Source: Phorcus lineatus
Taxonomy: Eukaryota > Mollusca > Gastropoda > Trochida > Trochidae
DNA length: 64,000 bases
Assembly: GCA_921293015.1 (NCBI GenBank)
Contig: OV121097.1
Coordinates: 26,075,429-26,139,428, forward strand
Direction of reading: 5' to 3'
This document shows positions 1 through 11,639 of the stretch, piece after piece. Position 1 is the first letter of the stretch. Every line of letters starts with the position of its first letter. A program made the position numbers and the translations under genes. Under the pieces are notes generated by a model that was not told where the DNA came from, made no database searches, and saw nothing but the letters and a program-made list of their open reading frames with translations.

Positions 1-1149
1 CAGTTTATAACACGTTCTGACCATTTGATACACATCATTGGAACTTTTGTTGCTATAGTTTTCAGAAGAACTCGAAACTTGGCCATTTCAGAATGTCAAA
101 TGATGCAGTGTCATTCTAATCTTGTCTGTGTTGTTTGTTTGTGGTTAGGTCTACTTTTAATTTCAAATGTTTCAATGGAATTAAAAATTATTAATTATTA
201 AGTAAGTTTTCGCCTAACCAATCCGTTAATTATGTGTGCAATTACTAAGAATTAACTGTTACACCTCAAGAAATACAAAATATCGCATCATTTGGTATTT
301 CAGAAGACAGTTTTATATGTAAGGAGCTTTATTACTAAACTTTGTCATGAATTTGTATATCTGCTCTGTTAAACAAAATCGTGGAACAAATATTGATCAA
401 GTGATGTCGATGCATGACGTGTTTATGACAAAAGATCTTTGCATCAATTCTTCACAACCTAGCTGCTCAACAACTAATCCTAGTCACTTGTTACATACAA
501 AAATGACAAGTGCTTAATCAATATTTAAATAATGATCATATCAAAGCTACCAACCTGTTGCCGTTAAAGGCACATCCAAATCTAATTGTTCAACGTCGTG
601 AATGTCAATGATGTAAAACATTGAACAAAGTATCCATAGACATAACTCATAGGAGTCTGATCTTACGAATGCTTATGCTCAAACGTCGGGGTATGTCAAA
701 ATAAGATAAGAAAATTAGAAAAGATAAGACCATTATTATTCTTTCTGGTTCACTGAATGAAAATGATAAATGAGAGCAAAAGAAATCGTTCGTTAGCAGT
801 TTTTTGTTATTTATTACTTGAAGAATTAAAATATTCATGTTATGAACATAACCTTTGAGATAACATTTTAAACGCATGGATTGTATATTCATTACTTGAT
901 TTTTCTTTTACCGTTATTTGTTTCATAAAATGTTTCAATTTGAGTTTGCAATTTTTCATCAAACAATGAAATAACTTTAGCAAACTGTGATCTTGTAAAA
1001 TTTTCTGTCTTCAAATGTATATGAAAAATTGTTTTCCCTGACTGAATGTCCCCACCAGGCAGATCTTTGTCCCAATCGTTTTAATCTAGCATTTTAACTT
1101 TTGACATTTACGAAAACATAAAGTCGGTCTCTGAGATGTTGTGTTTCTA
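1..1149. other. Non-coding stretch, nothing recognised
   Basis: AT-rich sequence with short open frames only; the longest is an 81-codon minus-strand frame at 647-892 with no recognisable domain. I see no RNA gene, tandem array or transposon end. Confidence 0.6.
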
Positions 1150-1300
1150 TCTGTCTGATGAATGACAGACAGACAGACATTTTATTCAGTAACAGCCCTC
1201 CGGCCCAAAATACACATACATCAACACTTCTAAGTTGTAACATGCGCATAATTATCTATTTAAATTTAGATTTGTGTTTCTTGTCAACATGGTATAGGTA
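1150..1300 (-). mobile_element. 3' end of a LINE-like retroelement
   Basis: Read on the minus strand, a GC-richer segment (GGGCCGGAGGGCTGTTACTG) leads into AATAAA (plus-strand TTTATT at 1181-1186) and then a (TGTC)n tail (plus-strand GACA repeats at 1164-1179). A polyadenylation-like hexamer followed directly by a short tetranucleotide tail is typical of 3' ends of molluscan and other invertebrate non-LTR retrotransposons. No reverse-transcriptase frame is visible upstream on that strand, so this is a heavily 5'-truncated copy. Its 5' limit near 1300 is a guess. The family was not identified. Confidence 0.55.
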
Positions 1301-1499
1301 TAGACAAACATCCTTTATGATATTAATATTATGACTCTGTATAATGGATATACATACATACATAGTTGGGTATTTATTGAGATATTTTGATAGGTACTTT
1401 TTTCTTACTTTTTTTCTTTGTCTGATGAATGAGCTGCTATGAATAATTTTCCTCTACTTATGGCTCATTCATGCCATTCTAGACTTTATTCTAGCGATT

Positions 1500-1665
1500 G
1501 TATCATAATTTTTGTATTAGCTGTACTATTATTTCTGTAAGTTCTGCTACTAGTTCTGTTATTTTCCTGCCATACCAAAACTTTTGTATTAGCGGTACTA
1601 TTATTGCTGTAAGTTTTGCTACTATTGCTGTAAGTTTCTTCCTGTACCAACATTTTTTGTATCAA
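1500..1665. repeat. Tandem repeat, about 74-bp unit, just over two copies
   Basis: The word TTTGTATTAGC occurs near 1510 and again near 1583, each followed by a similar 'GTACTATTATT.CTGTAAGTT.TGCTACTA' context, and a third partial start (TTTTTGTATCA) appears near 1653. Open frames on both strands here (60-62 codons) simply read through the repeat, giving a repeated NNSTANTK peptide on the minus strand. They look incidental. Confidence 0.75.
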
Positions 1666-1669
1666 AGTT

Positions 1670-3079
1670 GTCATAGTTAAGTTGGTGATGTGAAGGCAAA
1701 ACGCATTAATGTGGTTGCTTTGTCTTTAGACCTTTTACAGGAAGTGTTTATACACATAATACACCAACAAGGTCTCTATAGCTACTTGTATTGCCATAGC
1801 TTAAATAACGTATTACCCCGACAATCAAATAATCTAAAGTTGGGTCTTCATTAAGTCGTATATCAAATATGCAACAGTTTGTTCTACTTGATTTTGTGAA
1901 GCAAGTCTCTGTAAGAAAAAGGAGCCAAGAAAGTAATACAAATAATTCTAAATAACGAGGTATATCAAATTCACAGACGATTTCTTATCAATACCTTTAC
2001 AAAATGCCTTTAATGGAAGCACGTTGAAGATTATGATAAATAGCATGAGACAGTTTTTGTCAGTGCTGACAGAAAAGAGGAATTTGTAAGTCATAATTAA
2101 AAATGACAATGACAAAGTATGGTGAAATACATCAATCACAGACTACCCATTACTCTTTTAAAATAAAACACTCCGTGTTTGTACTTGTCTGGAAATCAAT
2201 AATTTTCCAATTGCCTTTTTCCAACATTGCCCAATCTGCAAATATTCTTTTGTCAACAAAGACTATCATTTGTAGTCTACAGTAGGATTGACCCTTCGTC
2301 TGCCTGTAATAATAAACCCAAAATATGTGCCTGATTAACAGTAGAGATGTCTAGGGTTAAAATGCATTGGGGCACACCAATATTTCTTAAATATCATATG
2401 CCTCGATGTTACTTACGACTGACAGTCAAGTAATCTACCATTTAAGGTATTTTGAAAATATTCACGTATTCAGGCTATTCCAAGTTAATCCTAAAAGACC
2501 GGAAGTATTCATTACTTTTCATCAAATAACAATGAATGTCGATACCGTCAGTATTCGAAGTAACGTTTCATCCTTTGTCCTCAGTTAACTGGTTATGATA
2601 TATTCAGAAGTTGAACTATTCCTATTTCATCCGATTTTGTCACCATCAATAATTCCGATTTGTGCACATAACAATTTTACAACAACCTTTATAGTCACTT
2701 GCTGCCTATAGCATTCATGGATAATTGCATGTTGATTGCAAAGAATTATAACTATTCATTTGCATCGATAGAAAGCTCAAGTGAGTTCGATCATCTTCTG
2801 GCCTAATATCTCTACATATTCATACTAAGTTGGATTGCCAAATCCTTCCTTCAATAGATATGTTTAAATCAAATCGCCCTAAAATAAGCAATTTTAGTGT
2901 TAAAATGCGTGCTAAAGTGCCTTCCATGCCTTTAAAGACTAGGACACAATAAATGTATCCAATTGCCTCAAAGAAAGCATTTTATCGTTTTTAAACCTCT
3001 ATTCGTGTAAACTGTAGTTCAACTCATCATCATAAATTGTTTAATGAGTGCATGTCCTCATCAGTTCTTCACACCACAA
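1670..3079. other. Non-coding stretch, nothing recognised
   Basis: AT-rich with only 60-63 codon open frames. No splice-flanked exon, RNA gene, tandem repeat or transposon terminus was recognised. Confidence 0.55.
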
Positions 3080-4540
3080 CCTCTGCAACCAAAGTTATGG
3101 TTTTGGATCACCGGTCCCTACTTCATTCAACAGCAGAATGGCGTGTTGCCATTATTGATTAAAGTAACGCTTGTGTTGGTCACAAGTTCACGAGGATTAA
3201 GGACGCTCTAGAACTAACTACCGTCATACGAGACATTCACTGCAGAGGCTTCTGTCTTTCTGCTTTTTTGCGAGGTGTAATTTGATTTTTGGTTTCGGTA
3301 AGTATGTTAATATCTGTGATATATTCATGTGTACTAATAATACATTCGTATCCGCCTATGCATATATTGCTGATAATAAAAATGGATTTTGGATTTCAAT
3401 ACGAGCCTTCCCTTATGTTTCCAAGCAAAGCTAGAGGTATAACAAGGCAAATGTTAATTTTTATAAGCCATCTCATGCTTCAAGTGAAGCTCCCGTATCA
3501 GGGATTTTGTGAAATTAATTTTAAATCATTAATATGTAACCAATAAATTTCGCTTCTTGAAAGACTGTCATATGAACTTCAAAGATAAATACTTAATGAA
3601 ACGCACCGATAGTGCAGTTGGAAATAAGTAATAAGTCATCCAAATGAGAGTAAATAGCTTCGGTAAACGTACGAAATATATTGTAATCAGAAAAATTTAT
3701 TTGTAAAGAAGACCCGAACGCATCTGATGATCCTACGTCTTTGAAAAAATGTCAAGGACAATTTTGACGCATGTGCTCTGTAGTCGTGCGTCGGAAGTGT
3801 CTCTGCGTTAGCAAGACAATGTCAATACTAAATTACTAATGAACACGATGCGTAGTAAACAGACATTTAATCCTGATGAATATCTTAGCGTTTATCCATT
3901 GTTCACGTCAGATCGAACATCATATGATTGTACACCTTGGTGAGTTTCTTCAAACAGACTCAATCATTACTTATCAAGCAGTGCCAAAATCGATATTCAG
4001 TGACCTGTTCATCTAGTTAGAGGCTCAAACCGGAAAACAAGTAAGTGCTCTGCATACAACAATCAATAACAGTGTTATTGTATTGCTTTCCCCATGTCGA
4101 GTAACCCTTATTTATATGTGATATCAATCGTATAACACTGTATCAAGCCACAAACAATTCAACCTTAGCGCGGATACAACTTTTTTAAAAGTTATCTCTT
4201 ATATGGAATTGATTATACGGAATCGTTAATTTACCTAACAACTAATATTAGTTATTAATTTAGAGTCTGAATATAATGGCCTTTGGGTTTGACAGGGAAT
4301 CAATAGTTCAGACTATACATCATTTACACATCTTTGAGCCAATGACATTGTCCGAAAGTAAGCACACTGTGACATTATAACCCTGCATTGGTAAGTATCA
4401 AAGAAACTCAAGGAGGAAAACCTGAACATGTAAAAATCATCTTTGTACGTCCAAATGGAAAGATAACCTAGAAGTTGGAAACAAATTAAATTACAAAATG
4501 GTTTCCGATGTCTAAATATTTAGTGTTACACATTGAGTAG

Positions 4541-4601
<61 letters not shown>

Positions 4602-4605
4602 TAAT

Positions 4606-4651
<46 letters not shown>

Positions 4652-5060
4652 ACGTTAATATTATTTGCTTTGAGTTGTGGCAATAAATTTTGTTTATATG
4701 TTAATATAGAAAATGGGTCGTTGATGGAAAATGGATGTAATCGCATATCACAAATCAGTTTCCATGTTACGTTTAGAGTAATTTTAATTTAATTAAGATA
4801 AGATTAATTTCACCCATGATTCATTAAACTACATTGTTTCTACGTAACACAAAATGATGGGTTCCACCACTGATGGTGTTGAGAGAGAAAATTAAATATT
4901 CATAATGTGTGGTTAAGCTTGCTATCAATTAAATTATTTACCAGCATAGGTCGTGTAAACAATTCCATCACGTTATCGCATCTAAGGTTTCGCTGCTCTT
5001 GCTTTTCTAAGCTGATACCGAGAGAGATTATCAGCTGGAAAAGAAGCCCTGATGTGGAAA
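3080..5060. repeat. Segmental duplication, copy 1 (partner 19280-21080)
   Basis: Three anchors are shared in the same order with 19.3-21.1 kb. At about 3150-3290 a 'cacgaGTTCACGAGGATTAgg' type tract leads to 'CTGCAGAGG.TCTGTCTT'. At about 4000-4180 there is 'GGAAA.AAGT.AGTGC.TGCAT'. At about 4855-5050 'ATTAAATATTCA.AATGTG' leads to 'TATTTACCAGCA' and 'GCTCTTGCTTT'. The similarity is diverged and gapped, and the copies do not share an open frame, so this is old non-coding duplication. The last anchor recurs a third time at 28085-28270. The compound microsatellite at 4541-4652 is present only in this copy. Confidence 0.65.
4541..4652. repeat. Compound trinucleotide microsatellite ATA / GATAAT / AAT / AAG
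   Basis: An (ATA)n run at 4541-4562 passes into ATG/ATA alternation, then (AAT)n to about 4606, then a nearly pure homopurine (AAG)n tract to about 4651 with one AGG interruption. It produces meaningless polyisoleucine/polyarginine frames on the plus strand and polyleucine on the minus strand. The homopurine section is of a type able to form intramolecular triplex DNA. Confidence 0.97.
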
Positions 5061-7079
5061 TTGTGTTTTGGCATCAATGCATAATTTAATATATGACCAT
5101 CTTAAAACCGTTTAAGAGAAAAATAAATGACGGCTTGAGTTATGGGAAAAAAGAGAAATTGTGTGATTTGTGACGAAGGGAGGAATATATCTGATTCGTC
5201 ATTAATCACGAGTAACAAATAATTTCAATGTAGGAAGACCCTATTGATAAATAAGTTTTGATGAACAATGCTATCTTAACAATGTTTTATACACATGCGA
5301 ATATGTTACAGAGAAGACTACATATAACACGGAGAAAACAATGACCAAATACAGGTTCATCAATGCATTTTCACTTGAGTCAATATTACTGTTTAATGCA
5401 TGTTTTGTGATTGTTGCCATATACAGATGTGCATAAGAAATCAGGTCACCGGTCATTCAGTTAAGACCATGTTCATTTGTGATACAGACATTTCTGTGTC
5501 ATATGTAGCGCTCCTTAGGCAAATAGATTGCTTTCCAAAGTTATAAGAAAAATAGTTTTGTCAGTAACCAGTTAACCAAGGTCAGGTGTTTTTAATAGCT
5601 AGCTCTTAGACACCAAAGTTTCCTCTAACAGAAGGAAGGGCGAAAAAGGATCTTTTATGCTGGTATGCTGGTATGATCTTGCTTTTTCAATTCAGTGATG
5701 TGAGTAACTCTTTTTACCACAAGGATGTCAAACAAAGGTTTCTGTACGGAGGAGTGAACATATCAAATCAAGATATATAATTTTTCTGTGTAGAATTTTG
5801 TCATACCGTCTCTGATTTACGACATTAGGGAATGAGTTTAATTCTTGACCCTCTAGATTGATAACAGAAAGTGAAGATGTTTATTAAAGGCCAGGGAATT
5901 GATACCGGCAGTTTATCTGTCACTGTCAACCTGCCCTATGGCTACTGAGGTTTGAAACACCGTACACGTGGATACGGAATAAGGATGCTTTCAAATCGTA
6001 GAAGTAGAGCATTGAACACTGTTACGTATACAGTATTGGGTCGATGTTTAATAGTAATATTCTCTTTGTATCTAAACTTAATACTTTTCGAGTTTAAATG
6101 GTGCTTCACTTTTCACTTTCATGATTCTCAATATTCAAATCAATTGTTCATTACTATAAATAAAAAAACGAAAAGATTCAAACAAACCCACGTACATGCG
6201 CTCTCAAAATTGTCCCTTCATTGTCTTAAACATTGGATAATGAATGATTATAAAAAAAATTCTTCTTTTGTTAATCTTTTGCGATTACGTTACTCGCTTC
6301 TAACTCGGAAATGTATCACGTTCTGAAGCTTACAAGATTCCCGTTTGACCTTTAAAAGGTTTTCGGTGTGGAAAAGTGTCTTAAAAACGTTTTTACAACA
6401 CAAAATGGCTCTAGTAAGGCATATGAGGCCATAAGCAGTAAATACCAATCGGTGCAAAGAAATGAGACTCATTCTTTACATTTGACATGCAATCAACTAT
6501 TTGAAAGTTTGTATCTGTGTACAAAATTAAATATGGAATGTTAAAAGCGGCTAAACTAGTTCTGTGTGCTGCCTTTGAATTTACCTTTATCTCTGCACTG
6601 AGAACAAAGTATGAAGTATTGTTTATTGAGGCAATCTTGAAAATTTCACAAACACAGTGTTACCTTTGTTATTGATTACCACATAGATGATGTGACCTTT
6701 TCTATAAATGAAGTGTTTAATCTCTGATTGTAGTAATACTAGGCCTTCGGGTTATCAAGCGTTAAAGAATCCTTCCCTTTCTGACTATTCTAAAAGTATT
6801 CACTTTCAGAACGTTAAACCCGGATGAACAACTGAACCCACTGCTCTATTTTCGCTAATCGTAGACATCGATTTCGCTTGGTTTTTTCTCGAGGGCACAT
6901 TTATTCAAAACAATTGTCATTTATTATACACTTGCCGCAAATAACACTTGAAGATAACATGTCTAGACGCCATATAAGTGATACAATCCTATGTATAAAA
7001 AGATGGCCTCACGTTCATCTTAGTACTAAAATAGATAATTCCCCTAGAGCGGTTTCTCTAAATGTTAATATTCTAAGTT
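5061..7079. other. Non-coding stretch containing the longest open frame of the window
   Basis: A 124-codon plus-strand frame (5952-6326) opens at a TTG and is rich in Leu, Phe, Ser and Lys. It has no signal, domain or conserved-looking motif, and its composition matches the surrounding AT-rich DNA. I regard it as chance. Nothing else recognisable was seen. Confidence 0.55.
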
Positions 7080-7344
7080 ATGGTGGTATGTCCTCTTGCC
7101 GTTGTCCACCACTTATGACCCAACTGTCACGGAATGAACTGTTATTACTTGTTATATAATCACCAGTAACCAAGCAGTCCAATCACAGTAAAGTTATGAG
7201 ATGACAGTGACGCAGAAGTTGGGTGCCTATTCGAAGTGGCTGCTGTATTTCGTGCCGTGTCCGTTTGCCGGTCCTTCTCGCCTCGGGCATGTTGTGAACA
7301 TGATGTTGTGTGAAGATATACCCACTGTTTTCATAATATGCTGA
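7080..7344 (+). other. GC-rich island with a 47-codon open frame
   Basis: Base composition rises sharply above the flanks, to about half G+C between 7200 and 7310. An ATG at 7201 opens a 47-codon frame ending at TGA 7342-7344, containing the string KWLLYFVPCPFAGPSRLGHV. The opposite strand is also open (76 codons, 7183-7413), as often happens in GC-rich DNA. I recognise no family. It could be an exon remnant, part of a transposon or a promoter-like island. The short frame is not called as a gene. Confidence 0.3.
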
Positions 7345-8229
7345 TGTAGCACTCATGTAATGTATAATAATGTATATAATGTAAAAAGTATTATCTTGTA
7401 ACTGTGTAAGCAAATAATGAATTATGCCTTGCTTTTAGTATGATACTATACCGGATTGAATTAATCAGCAAATAACAAAAAGTTATTTAACCACATATGA
7501 CCATGGAAAGTGAAATAGCTTTTGAAATTCAACGGTAATATTCGCTAAATGGTTGTCGCCTACATGTATTCCAATTGCAGTACCAAAGCAACCATGTGTA
7601 AAACTATATAAACAATTTGTGGTCCTTCTCGTCCATCGTGAAACAGATTACTACAAGAAGAATCGAAATATCTGATGACAAGAATAATATGAATAGCAAA
7701 AAACAGAAAATCACCACCACCTCCCCTTTCACACTTAATTGCAGTAGCTAGCTACTTTTTATGCAATTCCAGACTTATCACCGATATATACTAATTCCTT
7801 GCCGCAGATTCTGACTGAATCTCCCATGATCTGTGAGCCGTTCGTTGATACCATCGTGAAGCATAGACAAGGTTTTATTATGCGTGGTTGGGTATTCAAT
7901 GGCTTTCTTCTAGAGAGAGGACTGAAGTCGTAACTTATTTTACAGTAGTATTTTATATATAGTGTATGCATTTCACCACTGGTACTATTCTGAAATAAGA
8001 GACTGGTTGACGTTAAGCTTTAAAGTATTTGAACATAATGTTTAATCGTCAATATTTTGAACAATGTAGGCTTGTGGAAATTCTATCAAACTTATATCAA
8101 ACTGTGATCATATAATGTTTTGGAATGGATACTGTATTATTTCTCTCCTTGTAAGGTTAGAGATTTAGCTTTTACACACAGAAAACGGATAACAGTCAAT
8201 CGTTTGGTCCATTGTTAAGCACACAGGAA
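7345..8229. other. Non-coding stretch, nothing recognised
   Basis: AT-rich with no open frame above 70 codons. No repeat or RNA gene was identified. Confidence 0.5.
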
Positions 8230-8640
8230 GGTTACACTTACTGTTCCTTGTCTTTTGTAGTTAAAGAAATAGTATACCGATAATGTTCTATTCATTATAT
8301 GATAGCCTTGATGGGTAGTTCGTATCCATATGAAAATCATATACAGTATAAAGACAATGGCTGTCTACGATGCTACATTGCACAAAACGTTTAAAGAAAC
8401 GTTACATTCTTTAAAAAGGCACATTAAGAACAAAGAAATGTTACACTACATGTATCTTGTCTTTTGTAGTTTAAGAAATAATACACCGAGAATGTTCTAT
8501 TCAATATATAATAGCCTTGTTCGGTAGTTCGTATCCATATGGACGTCGTATACAGTATAATGACAATGACTGTCTACGGTTTTACATTGCACAATACGGT
8601 TAAAGAAATTTGACATTCTTCAAAAACGGAAACTGATAAA
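8230..8640. repeat. Tandem dimer, about 209-bp unit
   Basis: TCTTTTGTAG occurs at 8251-8260 and 8460-8469, and the two units stay collinear through 'AATGTTCTATTCA', 'GTTCGTATCCATATG', 'ACAGTATAA.GACAATG.CTGTCTACG' and 'ACATTGCACAA'. Divergence is roughly 15% by eye. The 65-codon frame at 8330-8527 crosses the junction and is incidental. Confidence 0.9.
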
Positions 8641-8869
8641 GTATAAGAACCCTTATCAATGGTAAAGTGTTGTGCTTTAATGTCTCTTTCAGTTTAGCTT
8701 GGAACTGATGTCTACAGTGTTGAAGCTTTTCTTTGAATGTATTCGATTATCATTTTATCTTATAGGAAGTAAATCTTTAATGAACTTTGGTTTCAATAAC
8801 TTGGGGTTCTCTTCTCGATCAAAGCAAAGGTCAACATGAAAGAAAATCATCGGGAATTTATACATCATT

Positions 8870-9080
8870 CTACCATGAAAGTGCTGGATACTCGATTCTG
8901 ATTGGCTGTTTTGTCCCACTCAGAGGGTATCAATTCACGACTGAAGTTGCTCTGTTTACCCGAAATCAGTTTACACTGTATTAATACATACATTGATTTC
9001 CGACTTCCGACTATCCGCTGCGCGTTCGGTTTCAATTTAAAATTTACTCGCTATCAATCCAGTATAACATGTCTCTGATT
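8870..9080. mobile_element. Possible small DNA-transposon (MITE) remnant
   Basis: A CpG-containing, GC-richer patch holds CTGATTGGCTG near 8900 and a TCCGCTGCGCGTTCGG tract near 9015. Its ends (GCTGGATACTCGAT near 8882 and CGCTATCAATCCAGTAT near 9050) are imperfectly complementary. The terminal pairing is weak, so this is a tentative call. Confidence 0.25.
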
Positions 9081-9489
9081 TTCAAACACACTAGGTTTAT
9101 CTCCTAAATCTTAGTCATTTTCTTCTTGGCGACCAAACGTCATAAAAACAAAGCGTTACATACGCAACTGCCAATGAAACATTACTATTATCATACTTTT
9201 GCGCAACTTATATGTGAAATTAAGCATTATCGAAATATTGAAACATTCATTTCCGGATTCAGAAGTGGATAGGAAACACGTTGAAAACTATATTTTAAGA
9301 AACGTTAGAAATGTTGAATGTCACCTAATATTTTTTCTATCTCACAATCGTTTCTCAATTCCTCTGTCTATGCCTGGATCAGTAGAACATAAAAATATCA
9401 GTATCTCCTTTAAGGAGTTATTATTCATAGATCTCATCAGACCAAAAAAAAACTTTCAGTTTTGTATATTTGCTCAACCATAATGAACC

Positions 9490-10400
9490 TATGAAATTTA
9501 TTATCGACTGCAGAATATGTTTATAGCTTTCAAAATGAAACCGACAAGTATCTTAAAAGTTTTTGTTTCAATTTTCACGGAAATGACATTTACAAGATGA
9601 TAATATCATTGTTATAGGTTGGCAGAATTATATCAGTATGAAACGTGTCTGTTTCAGAACTGATTTCATCTGATGGTGTCAAATTATCAAAGCAATATAA
9701 CAGTGTGAAACAGATGGAACCTTAAGACAGGAAGGGAAAAAATGATTCAATTGATCAAACAATGATGATATTGTTTGCATGGTTGAAATGATTTTTACAT
9801 ATCTTATGGGAACAGTGCAAAGAATTATTGTAGGCGAGAATTAAAAAAGATCTATTATATTTTCATGAATTTATCATGTGCTGAGTATTGAAGATTCTAT
9901 CAGGAATAAGACAAACAAGACAGAGGTTAAACAACATTTGTACAGCTTGCGAGCATGGTTAAGACGACATACGCAGAGTATTCAACACAAACAAGAAAAT
10001 TATTACTGAAATATTAGCACTTTAAATATCACAAGTTGTTCATACCATATGTAGTACTCAATAAATAACATAGAGCAAAAATATATGTGAATCAATCAAC
10101 GGTTTAAAGCAATACAATTGTCTCTACAACTCTCACCAGCGTTGTCCTGTTCGACTATCTGTCCTATTGCCAACCGACATTAGCGAGTAAATAACACATG
10201 TCCTAAGGGAATAGGGCTTCTGCAAAATGGGTCTTAGTCAAATGTGCCGGAATGTGTCCTGATAACAAGACATTCATTGCTTACGCGCAGTCACATCTGT
10301 TGACACAGTTACTGTTGCGTACCATTACATGAATGACTTCAATTCCACGCATGCAAACGTAATGTTTATGCTTACGTTGTTTTATGCATATGAACTTTTG
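9490..10400. repeat. Duplicated block P, copy 1 (partner 11640-12990)
   Basis: Collinear anchors shared with copy 2 include 'CACCGACAA/ACCGACAAG', 'GATTTCATCT.ATGGTGTCA', 'AACAGTGTGAAACAGAT', 'CAGGAATAAGACAAA.AAGACAG', 'CATGGTTAAGACGACAT', 'GGGAATAGGGCTTCTGCA' and 'ATAACAAGACATTCATTGCTT'. Copy 1 lacks the 11926-12070 insert. No open frame is conserved between the copies. The JTG-like word 'CATCTAATGGTGTCATA' of this block also appears near 14630, possibly a third decayed fragment. Confidence 0.8.
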
Positions 10401-10460
10401 TACCTAAAGATAATAATTCTATTTATTATATACCCATGTAAACTTAGGATAGTAATACAA

Positions 10461-10529
10461 GGGTGCAATACGGAATCCGTCTTCAAATTCCGTATTGCAC
10501 TCGAGATTCCGCGGATCCGTATTGCACCC
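10461..10529. repeat. Palindromic element: GTGCAATACGGA in one direct and two inverted copies
   Basis: GGGTGCAATACGGA at 10461-10474 is matched by its perfect reverse complement TCCGTATTGCACCC at 10516-10529. A second inverted copy, TTCCGTATTGCAC, lies inside at 10487-10499. The first and second or first and third copies can pair, giving alternative hairpins. The two overlapping plus-strand frames here (10329-10651) merely read through it. It is likely the end or core of a fold-back transposon. Confidence 0.85.
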
Positions 10530-11164
10530 CTGCCGGTTCTACTTTTTCTGAACCTTGGGACTTCCCGGATTTCCCGAAGCAGCTATTTATAGATATACAT
10601 TTAGGTCATTGGGATTCCCAGTTTGCGAGAGTTGCACAAAAGCTCTTATAAATCAAGATTGTCATTTCCAAATGATTTGATTACAAGTATAAACAAATAC
10701 CATGAACCATGAAAATCAGCAGCGAAAGCGTAGACGTGTTATCTTCAACAGTGACTCCGACTAACTGACGGCGCGAGCCACGACAACGTATTTGAAAATT
10801 TTGAAAATGACCTTGAACTTTAAAAGTTACTGATTTCTACGCGATTGTTTATAAACAAAATAGCTCAATCATTGTTTGATATATGCTTTATCATATTAAA
10901 TCAATTCTGAATTTGATCAAAATATCTTTCTTTTTATCTATTTGTTGTTATTGTAAGATGTGAAAGTCGGACTTGCTATACTTGACGTCATGCGGAGGAA
11001 TGTGGCATTCAGGTCAATTGCGTTATTCGGTCATCGGCGTACTAATACCAATGTCAAGGTAAACTCAACGCGGAAGTATGTATGGCGTGAAAATGTGTAT
11101 CGCTACGCAACCTTTTATTTTTTATAAAACATATTTTTATTAATTAAGATCGGGTATATAATAA
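10530..11164. other. Non-coding stretch with CpG-rich patches and a TGACGTCA site
   Basis: It lies between two palindromic elements and has several CpG-rich islands (near 10765 and 10985-11095). A perfect TGACGTCA (CRE/ATF-type octamer) lies at 10983-10990. It may be the body of a larger element ending in the hairpin at 11165-11327, but I could not define ends. Confidence 0.4.
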
Positions 11165-11327
11165 ATATAGAACGTCATACTAGTGCATTTTGATGTTTTG
11201 TATTGAACTCGAAAATGTCATGGGAGCATAGAAACAACTCGTTCTTCGAACTCGTTGTTTCTCTGCTCCCATGACATCTTCTCGTTCAATACAAAACATC
11301 AAAATGCACTAGTATGACGTTCTATAT
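11165..11327. mobile_element. Fold-back element FB1, two ~78-bp arms
   Basis: The outer 43 bases of the arms (from ATAGAACGTCATACTAGTGC on the left to the reverse complement ending near 11326) are perfectly complementary. The inner approximately 30 bases have a few mismatches and close on a TTCGAA centre with almost no loop. Fold-back or MITE-type transposons have this structure. The low arm divergence implies a fairly recent insertion or arm homogenisation. No coding capacity. Confidence 0.9.
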
Positions 11328-11639
11328 ATATATTCATATGCTCTGACCGCATGTAACGACGTTTGTAGTGTTTGTGATGTTTAACATATGGAGTCGTTTA
11401 TGACATTAGCAAGGAGAGTGTTTATTAAAAAACCCAACAAATATATAAATGTAGATAGTGATGTGCATAAATATTTCATTATCATTGCTTGTTAGCATTG
11501 AGTTACAGTGCAAACGCAAATTATCAGAAAAACACTTTGTTTGTTTTTTGTGCATGTACAGTTTGTGTATCTGTATGTGCCAAATGCCTTTTACTACTTA
11601 ATTACCTTATCATTCTATAAACACCTTGTTGACTACTTA

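Noticed and set aside
1486-1680. Repeat-containing peptide (NNSTANTK) on the minus strand
   Set aside because: Explained by a 74-bp tandem duplication; the plus strand is equally open.
3288-3304. GGTTTCG/GTAAGTA as a further recursive splice site
   Set aside because: Lacks the AG acceptor before GTAAGT and is not conserved in the 19.4 kb paralog.
5952-6326. Longest open frame of the window, 124 codons on the plus strand
   Set aside because: Opens at TTG, composition equals the flanking DNA, no domain, signal or splice context; expected by chance in 64 kb.
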